From Cellvibrio fontiphilus (GTDB lineage: Bacteria; Pseudomonadota; Gammaproteobacteria; Pseudomonadales; Cellvibrionaceae): 64,000 nucleotides of DNA. This document shows, one piece after another, positions 26,374 to 36,429 of the stretch. The notes beneath the pieces are model-generated. The model did not search any database and was not told the DNA's origin. It saw nothing but the letters and a program-made list of their open reading frames with translations. Every line of letters starts with the position of its first letter. Position 1 is the stretch's first letter. The DNA is taken from assembly GCF_035317345.1 (NCBI RefSeq), contig NZ_JAYKTU010000004.1; one strand, 5' to 3'. The translations under genes were made by a program, and so were the position numbers.

Positions 26374-26730
26374 ACGCTTGTGTCCCGCGCATACGCCGCA
26401 GTCACTCTCAATTTGGCGTCTTATTCCTCGTGTCATTTTTGATTTTCCGACAATTCCAGTGCTCGACTATTTTTCTATAACGCATTGAATAATAAAGGTT
26501 ATTGGCGTGTTCGCCTAAAAATGCCTTACTCGAACTTCCCACCTTGGCAATCCTCAATTAACTCGGACGCCCGAACTTTGCGATGCGGCAACTATAGGCT
26601 TGCGCGACTGCCTTCAAGGGGCAGAAAGCGCAGGAAAATAAGACTAGTGAGTAACTGGCACAGGGTCCTGTGCAGTATGCAGTGACCACAACGAGCGGCA
26701 AGTTACGATAACAATAACGGTTCGAGGATT
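26374..26730 (+). other. Long leader region upstream of the TonB receptor
   Basis: About 360 bases without a convincing gene. A 66-codon frame at 26485-26685 has an atypical, Arg-rich composition and no ribosome-binding site, so I leave it out. The only clear structure is the inverted repeat at 26658-26673, listed separately. I see no riboswitch I can name. Confidence 0.5.
26658..26673. promoter_or_regulatory. Inverted repeat, candidate operator for the TonB receptor gene
   Basis: GCACAGG-GT-CCTGTGC is a perfect 7-bp inverted repeat, 57 bases before the receptor start. Its size fits an operator for a dimeric regulator, but it could also be a leader hairpin. No regulator gene is adjacent. Confidence 0.4.
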
Positions 26731-29685
26731 ATGCTCATGCAAACCCCAATCAACTTTAGAAAAAAAATCATTGCAAGCGCGATTGCAAGCTATGCCCTGG
26801 CAGGCTTCAGCGGTGCGGTAATGGCGCAAGACAATGGTGTGGAAGAAGTCGTAGTTACCGGTATTAAGGGCAGCTTGCAGCGCGCTATGGATATCAAGCG
26901 CGACGCGGTAGGTGTGGTCGATGCAATCTCTGCAGAAGACATAGGCAAGATGCCTGACTCCAACCTGGCAGAATCGCTGCAGCGTATACCGGGTGTATCC
27001 ATTGACCGTGTAAACGGTGAAGGCAGCAAGGTAACCGTTCGTGGTTTGGGCAGCGGTTACAACCTGGTGACCTTGAACAATCGTCAAATGCCTGCATCCT
27101 CTTTTGGCACCAGCCGCTCATTTGAGTTTTCCAATTTGGCCTCTGAAGGTATTTCCGGTGTGGAAGTATTTAAAAGCGGCCGCGCTGATGTGCAATCAGG
27201 TGGTATGGGGGCGTTAATCAATATTTTGACGCCTCGCCCGCTCAGTAGCCCTGGTTTGAAAGCCGTTGTATCAGGAAAGGCGGTTCGCGATGAATCCTCT
27301 GTAATGGAGGGCGGCCTGACACCGGAAATTTCCGGTTTGCTCAGCAATACCTTTGCCGATGACAAAATTGGTGTTTCCTTGACCGGTAGTTTTCAAGAGC
27401 GTAACAGCGGCAATCGTCAATCCCAGGTAAGTGGTTGGTTTGTACATCAAGCTGACAAGCCAACAGGTGGGTGGGACGACTTACCCGGTAGTTATACCGA
27501 TGTACCGGAAGGTAGAAGTCGTGCACTTCCCTCCGAGATTATGTACCGCGTGAATGAAGTAAACCGCAAGCGTACCAACGCCCAGCTTACTCTCCAGTAC
27601 CGCCCGGTGGAGAAGCTGACTGTGACGGCCGACTATCTCTATGTTGAGCAAGAGCGTGAAGACAATAACTTCGGCACCGGCCTTTGGTTTACCCGCCCGG
27701 GTGATGGTTCGCTTGAGATTGAATGGAGCGATACCAATCCGGCCTATCCGCTTTCCTACACCGAGGTCGCAAGAACTAAAGAACTTAACTATGTAATCAA
27801 CCACAACCAGGCTAAGTCTGACCTTAAGTCTGCCGGTTTGAATGTTAAGTGGGATGTGACCGATAACCTGGTGGTGGAGTTGGATGCACACAGCTCAGAC
27901 TCTTACTCCGGCCCGAACGGTAAGTGGGGCGGTAACAACCAGTTCCACTTCGGCATCATCGATGACTACAAAGTACACGTTGATTTCACCAAGAAGTATC
28001 CGCTGATGCAGTTCGAGTATGCGGATGGCCGTGATCAGGTGATACCCGATACTTCCCGTATGCAGTTGACCAACAATATTTTCCGCGTACAGGATCAGGA
28101 CTCCGCAGTTGATGAGTACCAGTTAAAAGGCACCTATACCTTTGACGATAGTTTTATCGACAACATTAAAGCCGGTGCAGGCACTAACGAGATCACCAAC
28201 AAATATTATTTCCTCGGTCTTCAACAGCAAAACCAAGGTACTTGGGGTGGTGTGCAGGGGGCTGATGGTGTTGGTGATATTCCACAGTACTACTGGATTA
28301 TTGACAGACTGACCAACTACTTTGATAACAGCGAGTTCAGTAGCCCTTACTTCCAAAACACGATTGTTCGCGCCAACTGGCATGAATTGTTGGATGTGAG
28401 CGCAAGACTCTATGGCTCCGATACCGGTCCTTGCCCAAGAGCCTATTGCACTACCCGTGACAACACCAAGGCTAATGATGGTTTGAATGACGATCTGACA
28501 ATCGAAACCACTGACTTTGCTTATGTACAGTTTGGATTCAAGCCAGAGATTGCTGGTATGGAATCTAACCTGGCGGTAGGCGTGCGTTATGAAACTACCG
28601 ATGTTGAATCATCGCAATATGTGTCTGCGTATTTGCCTCTGGTCAACTGGGAAGGCGGTAACGAGTATAACTTGACGCCTGCTGGTAGCGAGTACGGTTT
28701 CTCCACAGGTGGCTATTCAAAAACCCTGCCGAACCTCGATTTTGATATCGCCTTAACGGATGATGTTAAAGCGCGTGCGTCGTTCAGCAAAACTATTGCC
28801 CGTGCCGACTTTGCTGACTTGAGAGGTGGTTTCAACTGGAATGCGGCGCCGCGTAGCAATGAGGTTACTGGCTCATCGGGTAACCCAAATCTGAAACCAA
28901 TGGAGTCGACCAACTTTGATATATCAGCGGAATGGTATTACGCCGATTCCAGCTATTTATCGGTAGGTTACTTCAAGAAAGACGTTGCTGACTTTATTGG
29001 TGGTTCTGCTCCGCAAGAAGGCTCAACCGAGGAATTGCCAGGTGGTATATCCGAGCCTTTCCGTACACCTTTCGGTGGCGCGCGTTGGAATGAAGCGCTT
29101 GCAGCACTCGGCGGTAATGCGACACCACCGCAAATTTCTGCCTGGATTCGCGCCAACCGTCCTGAGTGGGTAAATGATAAAGGCCACATTCCAGCAGTGG
29201 CAGGTGACCCCATTCTCAACTACGAGATAAGCCGACCGATTAACAACAAAGAAGCGGCTATCGATGGTATTGAAATTGCGTGGCAGCATACTTTTGGTGA
29301 GTCAGGTTTTGGCTTCCAGGCAAATGCTACAGTAGTGGATTCCGATACCGAGTTTGACAATGCATCAACGGGTGAACAGTTCGCTGTGTATGGTTTGAGT
29401 GACTCTGCAAACTTTATTGGTTTCTACGATAAAGATGGTTTGCAAGCGCGTCTGGCTTATAACTGGCGTGATGACTTCCTGAATGGGTACGCAGGTTATA
29501 CCGAAGCTTATGGCCAGTTGGATGCCAGCGTAAGCTACGACCTGACTGATAACTTGACCCTGTCTATGGAGGCTCTGAACCTGACTGACGAGGATACTCG
29601 TACTTATGTACGCGATTCTGGTATGACATCGAGTTATGTTGAAACTGGTGCTCGTTACAACCTGGGTGTTCGCTACAGCTTCTAA
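26731..29685 (+). CDS. TonB-dependent receptor, TonB-Xanth-Caul type
   Basis: A 984-residue outer-membrane receptor (982 if it starts at ATG 26737). A signal peptide (SAIASYALAGFSGAVMAQ) is followed by a TonB box-like region EEVVVTG. The plug has IGKMPDSNLAESLQRIPGVSI and VRGLGSGYNLVTLNNRQMP, and the barrel ends in VRYSF. The features fit TIGR01782-like receptors that in Cellvibrio, Xanthomonas and Caulobacter relatives often import oligosaccharides or other large molecules. The SapC gene follows after a terminator, a pairing common for this class. No glycoside hydrolase lies nearby, so the substrate is open. Confidence 0.93.
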   Translation: MLMQTPINFRKKIIASAIASYALAGFSGAVMAQDNGVEEVVVTGIKGSLQRAMDIKRDAVGVVDAISAEDIGKMPDSNLAESLQRIPGVSIDRVNGEGSKVTVRGLGSGYNLVTLNNRQMPASSFGTSRSFEFSNLASEGISGVEVFKSGRADVQSGGMGALINILTPRPLSSPGLKAVVSGKAVRDESSVMEGGLTPEISGLLSNTFADDKIGVSLTGSFQERNSGNRQSQVSGWFVHQADKPTGGWDDLPGSYTDVPEGRSRALPSEIMYRVNEVNRKRTNAQLTLQYRPVEKLTVTADYLYVEQEREDNNFGTGLWFTRPGDGSLEIEWSDTNPAYPLSYTEVARTKELNYVINHNQAKSDLKSAGLNVKWDVTDNLVVELDAHSSDSYSGPNGKWGGNNQFHFGIIDDYKVHVDFTKKYPLMQFEYADGRDQVIPDTSRMQLTNNIFRVQDQDSAVDEYQLKGTYTFDDSFIDNIKAGAGTNEITNKYYFLGLQQQNQGTWGGVQGADGVGDIPQYYWIIDRLTNYFDNSEFSSPYFQNTIVRANWHELLDVSARLYGSDTGPCPRAYCTTRDNTKANDGLNDDLTIETTDFAYVQFGFKPEIAGMESNLAVGVRYETTDVESSQYVSAYLPLVNWEGGNEYNLTPAGSEYGFSTGGYSKTLPNLDFDIALTDDVKARASFSKTIARADFADLRGGFNWNAAPRSNEVTGSSGNPNLKPMESTNFDISAEWYYADSSYLSVGYFKKDVADFIGGSAPQEGSTEELPGGISEPFRTPFGGARWNEALAALGGNATPPQISAWIRANRPEWVNDKGHIPAVAGDPILNYEISRPINNKEAAIDGIEIAWQHTFGESGFGFQANATVVDSDTEFDNASTGEQFAVYGLSDSANFIGFYDKDGLQARLAYNWRDDFLNGYAGYTEAYGQLDASVSYDLTDNLTLSMEALNLTDEDTRTYVRDSGMTSSYVETGARYNLGVRYSF

Positions 29686-29711
29686 TTTGATTAGATGATG
29701 TAATGGCACGA

Positions 29712-29739
29712 AAAAAGCCGCTGGAAACAGCGGCTTTTT
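29712..29739 (+). terminator. Rho-independent terminator after the TonB receptor
   Basis: A 12-bp perfect stem AAAAAGCCGCTG / CAGCGGCTTTTT with GAAA tetraloop and T run. It lies between the receptor and SapC genes, so sapC expression needs read-through or its own promoter. Confidence 0.92.
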
Positions 29740-29775
29740 AGTAACTTGCTTAAACTGCATTTTCCCGGAGGCGCT

Positions 29776-30504
29776 GTGCCTAATTTCGCGTTATTAAATA
29801 ATATTGACCACAAAAATCTGCGTGTGATTCGTGACTACTCTCCTCAGTATGGCGATGGAGAAATGTCAGTGGTGACTTTCCCACAAGAGTTTCGTGCAAT
29901 CCAAAATGAGTATCCCATTTTTTTTAAGAAAGACCCGGAAACGGCAAAGTTTATGTCGGTTGCCTTGTTGGGCTTGCGCCAAAATGAAAATTTGTTTTTG
30001 TCCGAAAAAGGGTGGGATGCGCAATATATTCCTGCATCGGTTAAAAGGCGTCCATTTTTAATCGGTATTCAACCGCCTAAACCGGGTGAGGGGGATCAAC
30101 CCAGCCGTTTGGTGTATGTTGATATGGACAGTCCACGCGTCAATGAAGTTGTCGGTGAACCAGTATTTTTACCTCATGGCGGTTATTCTGCGTATTTGGA
30201 ATCCATGGTGGATCTATTGGAATATATCCATTATGGCGCTGAATTGAATGAGCAATTTATTGAGGCATTATTAGCGTGTGAATTGCTGGAAGTGGTTACT
30301 TTAGAAATTACATTGAAAAATGGCGAGCGTAATAATCTTGCCGGGCTCTATACCATTAATGAAGAGAAATTAAGTCGTCTGGCCGGCGATACAGTCGCAG
30401 ATTTCCATGCAAAAGGTTTTTTGGAATGCATTTATATGGTGTTGGCTTCCCAGGCTAATGTGCTCAAATTAATTGCCCGTATTGAGGAAAAGTTATCTGC
30501 TTAG
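29776..30504 (+). CDS. SapC-family protein
   Basis: About 242 residues from GTG 29776, which has CGGAGG at good spacing. The SapC signature is visible: VTFPQEFRAIQNEYPIFFKK near the start, ALLGLRQNENLFL, YIPASVKRRPFLIG, and the ending with LYTINEEKLSRL. SapC-like proteins of this kind are often encoded next to large TonB receptors and cupin-like genes, but their biochemical role is unknown; the name comes from an S-layer locus in Campylobacter. It lies between the receptor gene and the convergent DUF6445 gene. Confidence 0.87.
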   Translation: MPNFALLNNIDHKNLRVIRDYSPQYGDGEMSVVTFPQEFRAIQNEYPIFFKKDPETAKFMSVALLGLRQNENLFLSEKGWDAQYIPASVKRRPFLIGIQPPKPGEGDQPSRLVYVDMDSPRVNEVVGEPVFLPHGGYSAYLESMVDLLEYIHYGAELNEQFIEALLACELLEVVTLEITLKNGERNNLAGLYTINEEKLSRLAGDTVADFHAKGFLECIYMVLASQANVLKLIARIEEKLSA

Positions 30505-30517
30505 TGAATTGCTTGCG

Positions 30518-31228
30518 TTATTTCAAAAAAATAAAACTATTTAGCGTTAAGCGACCAACAATCGGGTTAGGGCGGAACTGGAAGTTTTCCGGAATAGAGG
30601 CAGAGTGTAAAATATCACTGGGGTACATAATCAAACGATTGAAGTTGGCCTCATATCGGCCAATTTCTTCATAGTATTGGTTTGAACCATTTATGTATTT
30701 ATTTTGCCAGCTTGTATCTCGTGCCTCTATTGCAAGATGTTCGCCGTAAACATCCATACGTTCTGGCGATAGTTGCTCAAAGCCTGTCGCTCTGTGGCGA
30801 TAAAATGATGTGCCCCCCTTATCTGGTGTGCAAAGATAATGAACGCACGCGAGCTTTTCTTTGTGGATGGTATCAACATGTGGTCTGGATTGTGCTGTTG
30901 CCAATCGCGCGGGTGGTGTGAGTATCAGTGAGTAGGTCGATAAAGAGTAATTTATATTTTGCGGGTTTAGATTAAATGCCTCATGCATAAGATCAGGCAA
31001 ATAGGCTTGCAATGCGTGACTATAAAATTCCGGCGCATTAGACTGTATTCCGGGGTAAAACTCTGTTCCATCGCGAAACTCGCCAAATTTTATCGCATAG
31101 CCAAGCAAGGCTTCTGCTTCGTGTAAAAAATTATCGATCACCAATATGGGTGTTTTTTCATTGCCGATAGTGTCAATGCAATAACGGAATTGTTGGTGTA
31201 GCGGTGGAAAAAAACTGTTGCTATTCAT
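30518..31228 (-). CDS. DUF6445 family protein, probable 2-oxoglutarate/iron oxygenase fold
   Basis: A 236-residue protein. The pattern SRPHVDTIHKEKLACVHYL, then DILHSASIPENF with an arginine-bearing strand (VGRLTLNSF), gives HxD...H and a distal Arg as in 2OG-Fe(II) dioxygenases. DUF6445 genes usually accompany SapC, cupin_8 and tryptophan-halogenase-like genes near TonB receptors. Here it is transcribed against sapC and diverges from the cupin_8 gene. Function and substrate are unknown. The catalytic reading of the motif is inference. Confidence 0.75.
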   Translation of the reverse strand: MNSNSFFPPLHQQFRYCIDTIGNEKTPILVIDNFLHEAEALLGYAIKFGEFRDGTEFYPGIQSNAPEFYSHALQAYLPDLMHEAFNLNPQNINYSLSTYSLILTPPARLATAQSRPHVDTIHKEKLACVHYLCTPDKGGTSFYRHRATGFEQLSPERMDVYGEHLAIEARDTSWQNKYINGSNQYYEEIGRYEANFNRLIMYPSDILHSASIPENFQFRPNPIVGRLTLNSFIFLK

Positions 31229-31365
31229 GATTGTAAACCATTCATTTTTATCTCACGGATTATTGCGGATTTCATGATAAATCTCTACCAATTACAATAA
31301 TTCTGATTGATAAAAGGGCGTATCAATCTCCAATAACCTACTGTGATTCACAAGAAGAATTGATC

Positions 31366-32382
31366 ATGCTAGACATACCAACCCGCGTGGAAGAAATTCA
31401 CGGCATAGATCCAAACCAGATTCCACCAGAGCTGCTCAATTCTAATGAGCCTGTAATACTTAAAGGGATAGCGTCGCATTGGCCACTCGCGCAGGCTGGA
31501 CTGCGCTCCCACGAAGAGGCAGATAGTTATTTGCGCTCATTTTATAGCGGTCAACCCGTTGGGGCATTTGTTGGTACACCGGATATTAACGGGCGTTACT
31601 TCTACAATGCGGATTTCACCGCGCTAAATTACACCTCGGCACGGGCGGGTTTGGATCAGGTGCTGGATAAATTATTAGCCCACAAAAACGACGAGCAACC
31701 ACCTACTTTTTATGTCGGTTCCACTACCGTGGATCTCTGTTTGCCCGGTTTTCGTGAGCATAACGATATAAAAATTCCACACACCGATAAGCCACTGGTC
31801 AGTATATGGATCGGAAATAAATCGCGAATTTCCTGTCATTTTGATGCGCCTGATAATCTGGCTTGTAGTTTGGTAGGCCAGCGGCGCTTTACTATTTTCC
31901 CGCCGGAACAAGTGGAAAACCTGTATCCCGGACCACTGGATTTTAATCCCGCGGGCCAACAGATCAGTTTGGTGGATTTTGCCAACCCCGATTTTGAAAA
32001 ATTTCCGCGTTTTAAAGCTGCCATTGCCGCAGGGCAGGTGGCTGAATTGGAAGCGGGTGATGGCCTCTATATTCCCAGTATGTGGTGGCACCACGTGGAG
32101 GGTTTGGGCTCCTTTAATGTGTTGGTGAACTACTGGTGGCGAACCTCACCGGCATTTGTTGGGCCTGGTGTGAATGTGCTTAAACACGCGCTGTTGAGTA
32201 TTCGCGATTTGCCTGAGCGCGAGCGAGCAGCCTGGAAAGCCCTGTTCGATTTTTACATTTTTGGTGATAAGGATCGGCCGCGCGAACAAATTCCACCGGC
32301 TGCGCAAGGCCTGCTCGCACCACTGGACGATGAAGCATCGCGTCAGCTGCGCGCGTGGTTGATCAACCGTTTGAATCGCTAA
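31366..32382 (+). CDS. Cupin-like (JmjC/cupin_8) protein, putative hydroxylase
   Basis: A 338-residue protein. Iron ligands are suggested by SCHFDAPDN (HxD) and the later WWHHVEGL histidine, within a cupin_8/JmjC-like barrel (EPVILKGIASHWPL, LYIPSMWWHHVE, NVLVNYWW). Related proteins are 2-oxoglutarate-dependent hydroxylases of amino-acid side chains or RNA. This subgroup is typically found beside TonB receptors, SapC and halogenase-like genes. The start at ATG 31366 has AAGAAG upstream and is preferred to TTG 31360. It diverges from the DUF6445 gene, and the 137 bases between them hold both promoters. Confidence 0.85.
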   Translation: MLDIPTRVEEIHGIDPNQIPPELLNSNEPVILKGIASHWPLAQAGLRSHEEADSYLRSFYSGQPVGAFVGTPDINGRYFYNADFTALNYTSARAGLDQVLDKLLAHKNDEQPPTFYVGSTTVDLCLPGFREHNDIKIPHTDKPLVSIWIGNKSRISCHFDAPDNLACSLVGQRRFTIFPPEQVENLYPGPLDFNPAGQQISLVDFANPDFEKFPRFKAAIAAGQVAELEAGDGLYIPSMWWHHVEGLGSFNVLVNYWWRTSPAFVGPGVNVLKHALLSIRDLPERERAAWKALFDFYIFGDKDRPREQIPPAAQGLLAPLDDEASRQLRAWLINRLNR

Positions 32383-32416
32383 TAGCCAGCAGGGTATTAT
32401 CCCCAGCCTATTTGTC

Positions 32417-32440
32417 GGGGCGCTGAATCCGCAGCGCCCC
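32417..32440 (+). other. GC-rich hairpin between the cupin_8 gene and hrpA
   Basis: GGGGCGCTG / CAGCGCCCC form a perfect 9-bp stem with a 6-base loop, 20 bases before the hrpA start. There is no T run, so it is not a standard terminator; it could end the upstream transcript with Rho or affect hrpA translation. Confidence 0.5.
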
Positions 32441-32460
32441 GGCCAGCATGCCGGGTTGAT

Positions 32461-35400
32461 ATGTCAAATATTTGGTTAACTTATAAACAATCTATTGTAA
32501 ACGTGATGGGGGCGGACCAGTACAAACTGGCGCGTCGCCTCAGTGAAATTGAAAAGCTGGCGCGCGCTGAAAAGCCCTTCAGCGAAGCATTGGAAAAGTG
32601 GCAGGCGCAGTTGGCGCGCTCCCAAGCCAGGGTGCAAGCGCGCATGGCCTTGGTGCCAGAGCAGATTGAATTTCCCTCGTTGCCCGTTTGCGAAAAGCGC
32701 GAAGAAATTGCGCAAATTATTGCTAACAATCAAGTCGTGGTGCTTGCCGGTGAAACTGGTTCGGGTAAAACGACTCAAATCCCCAAGATTTGCTTGAGCA
32801 TTGGTCGCGGCGTGAAAGGGCTGATTGGTCATACGCAACCGCGTCGTATTGCTGCCAATACGGTTGCCAATCGTATCGCCGAAGAATTAAAGACTACGCT
32901 GGGCGACAAGGTGGGTTACCAGGTTCGTTTTAGCGATCAATCCACAGAAAACACGCTCATTAAAGTGATGACTGACGGTATTTTGCTGGCAGAAATCCAG
33001 AACGATCCCTTCCTCAATAAATACGACACGCTCATTATCGACGAAGCCCATGAGCGCAGTTTGAATATTGATTTTTTGCTCGGCTATTTAAAACAGTTGT
33101 TGCCCAAACGCCCCGATTTAAAATTAATTATTACCTCAGCCACTATCGACCTGGAGCGTTTTTCCCAACATTTTAATAATGCCCCCATTATTGAAGTCTC
33201 CGGGCGCACCTATCCGGTAGAGGTTTGGTATCGCCCGCTGTATGAATTTGAAAATAGTGATGACACCGAAGCCGAGCCGGATCAATACGCAGCGATTGTT
33301 GATGCTGTTCATGAAATCGAACTGCATGAAAAAACTGGTTCGGGTCAGCGCGGTGGTGACATTCTTGTATTTTTAAGTGGCGAGCGGGAAATTCGCGAAG
33401 CGGCAGAAGCGCTGCGCAAAGCGCAATTTGCGCATATGGAAGTGATTCCGTTTTATGCGCGTTTGAGTTTGGCTGAGCAGCAAAAAGTGTTTGCGCCACA
33501 CACCGGTCGTCGCATTGTATTAGCCACGAATGTGGCAGAAACCTCCATTACAGTGCCGGGTATTCGCTATGTGATTGACCCGGGTTTTGCGCGTATCAGC
33601 CGTTATTCTTATCGCACTAAGGTGCAGCGCTTGCCGATCGAACCGGTATCCCAAGCCAGCGCCAACCAGCGCAAAGGTCGCTGTGGTCGCGTTGCTGAAG
33701 GTATTTGTATTCGTTTGTATAGCGAGGAGGATTTTAATTCTCGCCCTGCATTTACCGATGCGGAAATTTTACGTACCAACCTCGCTGCCGTCATTTTGCA
33801 AATGCTGCAGTTGCGCATGGGTGATATTCATAAATTCCCGTTTATTGATGCGCCCGATCATCGCTTGATTAGCGATGGTTTTAAATTACTGGAAGAACTG
33901 CATGCGGTTAACAGCAAAAATCAGTTAACCCCGGTGGGGCAGCAGCTGAGTAAGTTACCACTTGATCCACGTTTGGCGCGCATGCTGCTCTCAGCGCAGG
34001 AACAATCTTGTGTGCGCGAATTATTAATTATTGCCAGTGCGCTCTCGGTACAAGACCCGCGCGAACGACCAGTGGAAAAACAACAGGCTGCCGATCAAAT
34101 GCATCGCCGTTTTTGGGTTGAGCATTCAGACTTTCTCGGTTTTGTAGGCCTGTGGGATTATTTTGAAACCCAGCGGCAGGCGCTCTCGCAGAACCAATTG
34201 CGCAAACTCTGTAAAAAAGAATTTCTCTCTTATTTGCGCTTACGTGAGTGGCGCGATGTGCATCACCAGTTGTGTGTGGCCGTCAAGGAGTTGGGTATTC
34301 GCGTTAACAGCGAGCCGGCAAATTATGAAGCTATCCATAAAGCGTTGTTAACCGGTTTGTTGGGAAATTTGGGTTTTAATCATGAAGAGCGCGAATATCT
34401 GGGGGCGCGCAATCGCAAATTTGCAATTTTCCCCGGCTCGTCGCTTGCCAAAAAAACACCCAAATGGATTATGGCGGCAGAGTTAATTGAAACCTCCAAA
34501 TTGTTTGCCCACACGGTTGCCAAAATTGAACCGGAATGGGTTATTGCAGCTGCCGAACATTTAGTGAAGCGCCAGCACTTTGAACCGCACTACGATAGCC
34601 GCAGCGGTCAGGTAATGGTGTATGAAAAAATTACCCTTTATGGCCTGACGATTGTGGAGAAAAAATCGGTCAGCTACAGCCACATAGATCCAGCACAGTG
34701 TCGTGAGGTATTTATTCGCGCTGCCTTGGTTGAGGGGCAGTACGATCAACACCCTAAGCGCAAAAGTTTGCGCAATAAAAACCCGGAAACTGATTTTTTT
34801 GCGCATCAACAACAGCTATTAGCAGAGTTGGAAGAGTTGGAGTCCAAAGCGCGTCGTCGCGATATTCTGGTGGATGAGCAGGTCATATTTGATTTTTATA
34901 ACGAGCGCATTCCCGCGCCCGTAGTCAACCTTGCCGGCTTTGAAGCCTGGCGAAAAAAAGCGGAACGGAATAACCCAAAAGTATTATTTCTCACCCGCGA
35001 AACCTTAATGCGTCACGGCGCAGGGGATATCACCAAGGCGCAATTTCCGAATGAGTTGGAGTGGCGCGGTATGGTATTCCCACTCAGTTATCACTTTGAA
35101 CCCAATCATGCGTTTGACGGCGTGAGCATTCATGTTCCTATGAGTGTGCTGCATCAGGTCCCTGAATATCGTCTGGAGTGGTTAGTGCCGGGTATGTTGC
35201 GTGAAAAGTGCATTAGCCTGATTAAATCCCTACCCAAGAACTTGCGTAAACATTTTGTGCCAGTGCCCGATGTGGTGGATAAAATTCTCGCAGCGCTATC
35301 GCCCGATAACAAACCACTTAGCGAAGCCTTGGGCACACAATTAAAACGTTTGACAGGGGTGGATATTCCCAAAGAGGCCTGGCTTGAAACCAGTGTGGAT

Positions 35401-36423
35401 AATTATTATCGCTTTAACATTCATGTGGTGGATGACAAGGGAAAAATTATCGCCAGTGGCCGCGAGTTGGCGCCGCTGCGGGAAAAATACCGCGAGCGTG
35501 TCCAGCAAAACATTCAATCTGCCGCGACTGATATTGAGCGCGATGGCATTACCAGTTGGGATTTCCCGGAGCTGCCGCAGGCGATTCAATTGCCACGCGG
35601 TGGTATTAGTATTCGCGCCTATCCTGCTTTGGTGGATAAACAACACTCGGTCGCGTTGCAGGTATTGGATAACCCTTTGCAAGCTTTGGATATCACCCAG
35701 CGCGGAATAGCGCGATTGATTTTTTTATCCTTAAATCAAACTGTAAAATATTTGCAAAAAGAATTATTAAAAGGTCAAGAGGTGGCGCTGACTCTTGCGG
35801 GTATAGGTAACCGTGAGCAGGTTGCAGATGATCTTATTATGGCCGCGATTAAACAGCTGGCATTAACGGATCAACAGCAACTGCCGCGCACTCATGCGGA
35901 ATTTGAAGGCCGGGTGAGCCTTGCCAAAGAAAAATTAATTGTGCAGGCGCAAGACTTGGCTAATCAATTAGTGGCCGCATTAAAACTGTTAGTGGATGTA
36001 AAAAAGCAACTCAAACAACAGAAAAATATGCTGCTGTTGGCCTTTACCATTAGCGATATTAATCAGCAGTTGGGTGAATTGTTTTACCCGGGTTTAGTCT
36101 ATAAAACACCGGCAATTTGGCTGCAGCAATATGCCAAATATATGCGCGGCATACAGCAGCGTTTGGAAAAGGCAGCGCTCAATGTACAGAAGGACAAACT
36201 GCTGCTAGCGGAAATTGCTCCTCATCGGCAGCGCTTGGTCGATTATCTATCCAAAGAGGGTGACTACCGGTTAGCTCAGAATAGCGATTTAGAGGAATAC
36301 CGGTGGTGGATTGAGGAGCTGCGTATCTCCCTGTTTGCGCAAACCTTGAAAACCCAAGTACCCGTTTCACACAAGCGTTTGGATAAACACTGGGAGCAGG
36401 CTATGCTTAAAGCCCAAGGTTGA
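32461..36423 (+). CDS. hrpA: ATP-dependent RNA helicase HrpA
   Basis: A 1320-residue DEAH-box RNA helicase, close to the usual HrpA length of 1300. Motif I GETGSGKT is at 97-104, motif II DEAH at 194-197, SAT follows in ITSATIDLERF, and motif VI reads QRKGRCGRV. The ratchet, OB and long DUF3418 C-terminal regions are all present. HrpA helps resolve stalled translation and mRNA processing in E. coli. An internal ATG at 32506 is an alternative start because the first has only a poor ribosome-binding sequence. The RiPP operon begins 70 bases after its stop. Confidence 0.95.
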   Translation: MSNIWLTYKQSIVNVMGADQYKLARRLSEIEKLARAEKPFSEALEKWQAQLARSQARVQARMALVPEQIEFPSLPVCEKREEIAQIIANNQVVVLAGETGSGKTTQIPKICLSIGRGVKGLIGHTQPRRIAANTVANRIAEELKTTLGDKVGYQVRFSDQSTENTLIKVMTDGILLAEIQNDPFLNKYDTLIIDEAHERSLNIDFLLGYLKQLLPKRPDLKLIITSATIDLERFSQHFNNAPIIEVSGRTYPVEVWYRPLYEFENSDDTEAEPDQYAAIVDAVHEIELHEKTGSGQRGGDILVFLSGEREIREAAEALRKAQFAHMEVIPFYARLSLAEQQKVFAPHTGRRIVLATNVAETSITVPGIRYVIDPGFARISRYSYRTKVQRLPIEPVSQASANQRKGRCGRVAEGICIRLYSEEDFNSRPAFTDAEILRTNLAAVILQMLQLRMGDIHKFPFIDAPDHRLISDGFKLLEELHAVNSKNQLTPVGQQLSKLPLDPRLARMLLSAQEQSCVRELLIIASALSVQDPRERPVEKQQAADQMHRRFWVEHSDFLGFVGLWDYFETQRQALSQNQLRKLCKKEFLSYLRLREWRDVHHQLCVAVKELGIRVNSEPANYEAIHKALLTGLLGNLGFNHEEREYLGARNRKFAIFPGSSLAKKTPKWIMAAELIETSKLFAHTVAKIEPEWVIAAAEHLVKRQHFEPHYDSRSGQVMVYEKITLYGLTIVEKKSVSYSHIDPAQCREVFIRAALVEGQYDQHPKRKSLRNKNPETDFFAHQQQLLAELEELESKARRRDILVDEQVIFDFYNERIPAPVVNLAGFEAWRKKAERNNPKVLFLTRETLMRHGAGDITKAQFPNELEWRGMVFPLSYHFEPNHAFDGVSIHVPMSVLHQVPEYRLEWLVPGMLREKCISLIKSLPKNLRKHFVPVPDVVDKILAALSPDNKPLSEALGTQLKRLTGVDIPKEAWLETSVDNYYRFNIHVVDDKGKIIASGRELAPLREKYRERVQQNIQSAATDIERDGITSWDFPELPQAIQLPRGGISIRAYPALVDKQHSVALQVLDNPLQALDITQRGIARLIFLSLNQTVKYLQKELLKGQEVALTLAGIGNREQVADDLIMAAIKQLALTDQQQLPRTHAEFEGRVSLAKEKLIVQAQDLANQLVAALKLLVDVKKQLKQQKNMLLLAFTISDINQQLGELFYPGLVYKTPAIWLQQYAKYMRGIQQRLEKAALNVQKDKLLLAEIAPHRQRLVDYLSKEGDYRLAQNSDLEEYRWWIEELRISLFAQTLKTQVPVSHKRLDKHWEQAMLKAQG

Positions 36424-36429
36424 AATAGT

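Noticed and set aside
26485..26685. A 66-codon frame in the leader of the TonB-Xanth-Caul type receptor
   Set aside because: No ribosome-binding site, unusual Arg-rich composition and no recognisable motif; it also overlaps the inverted repeat.
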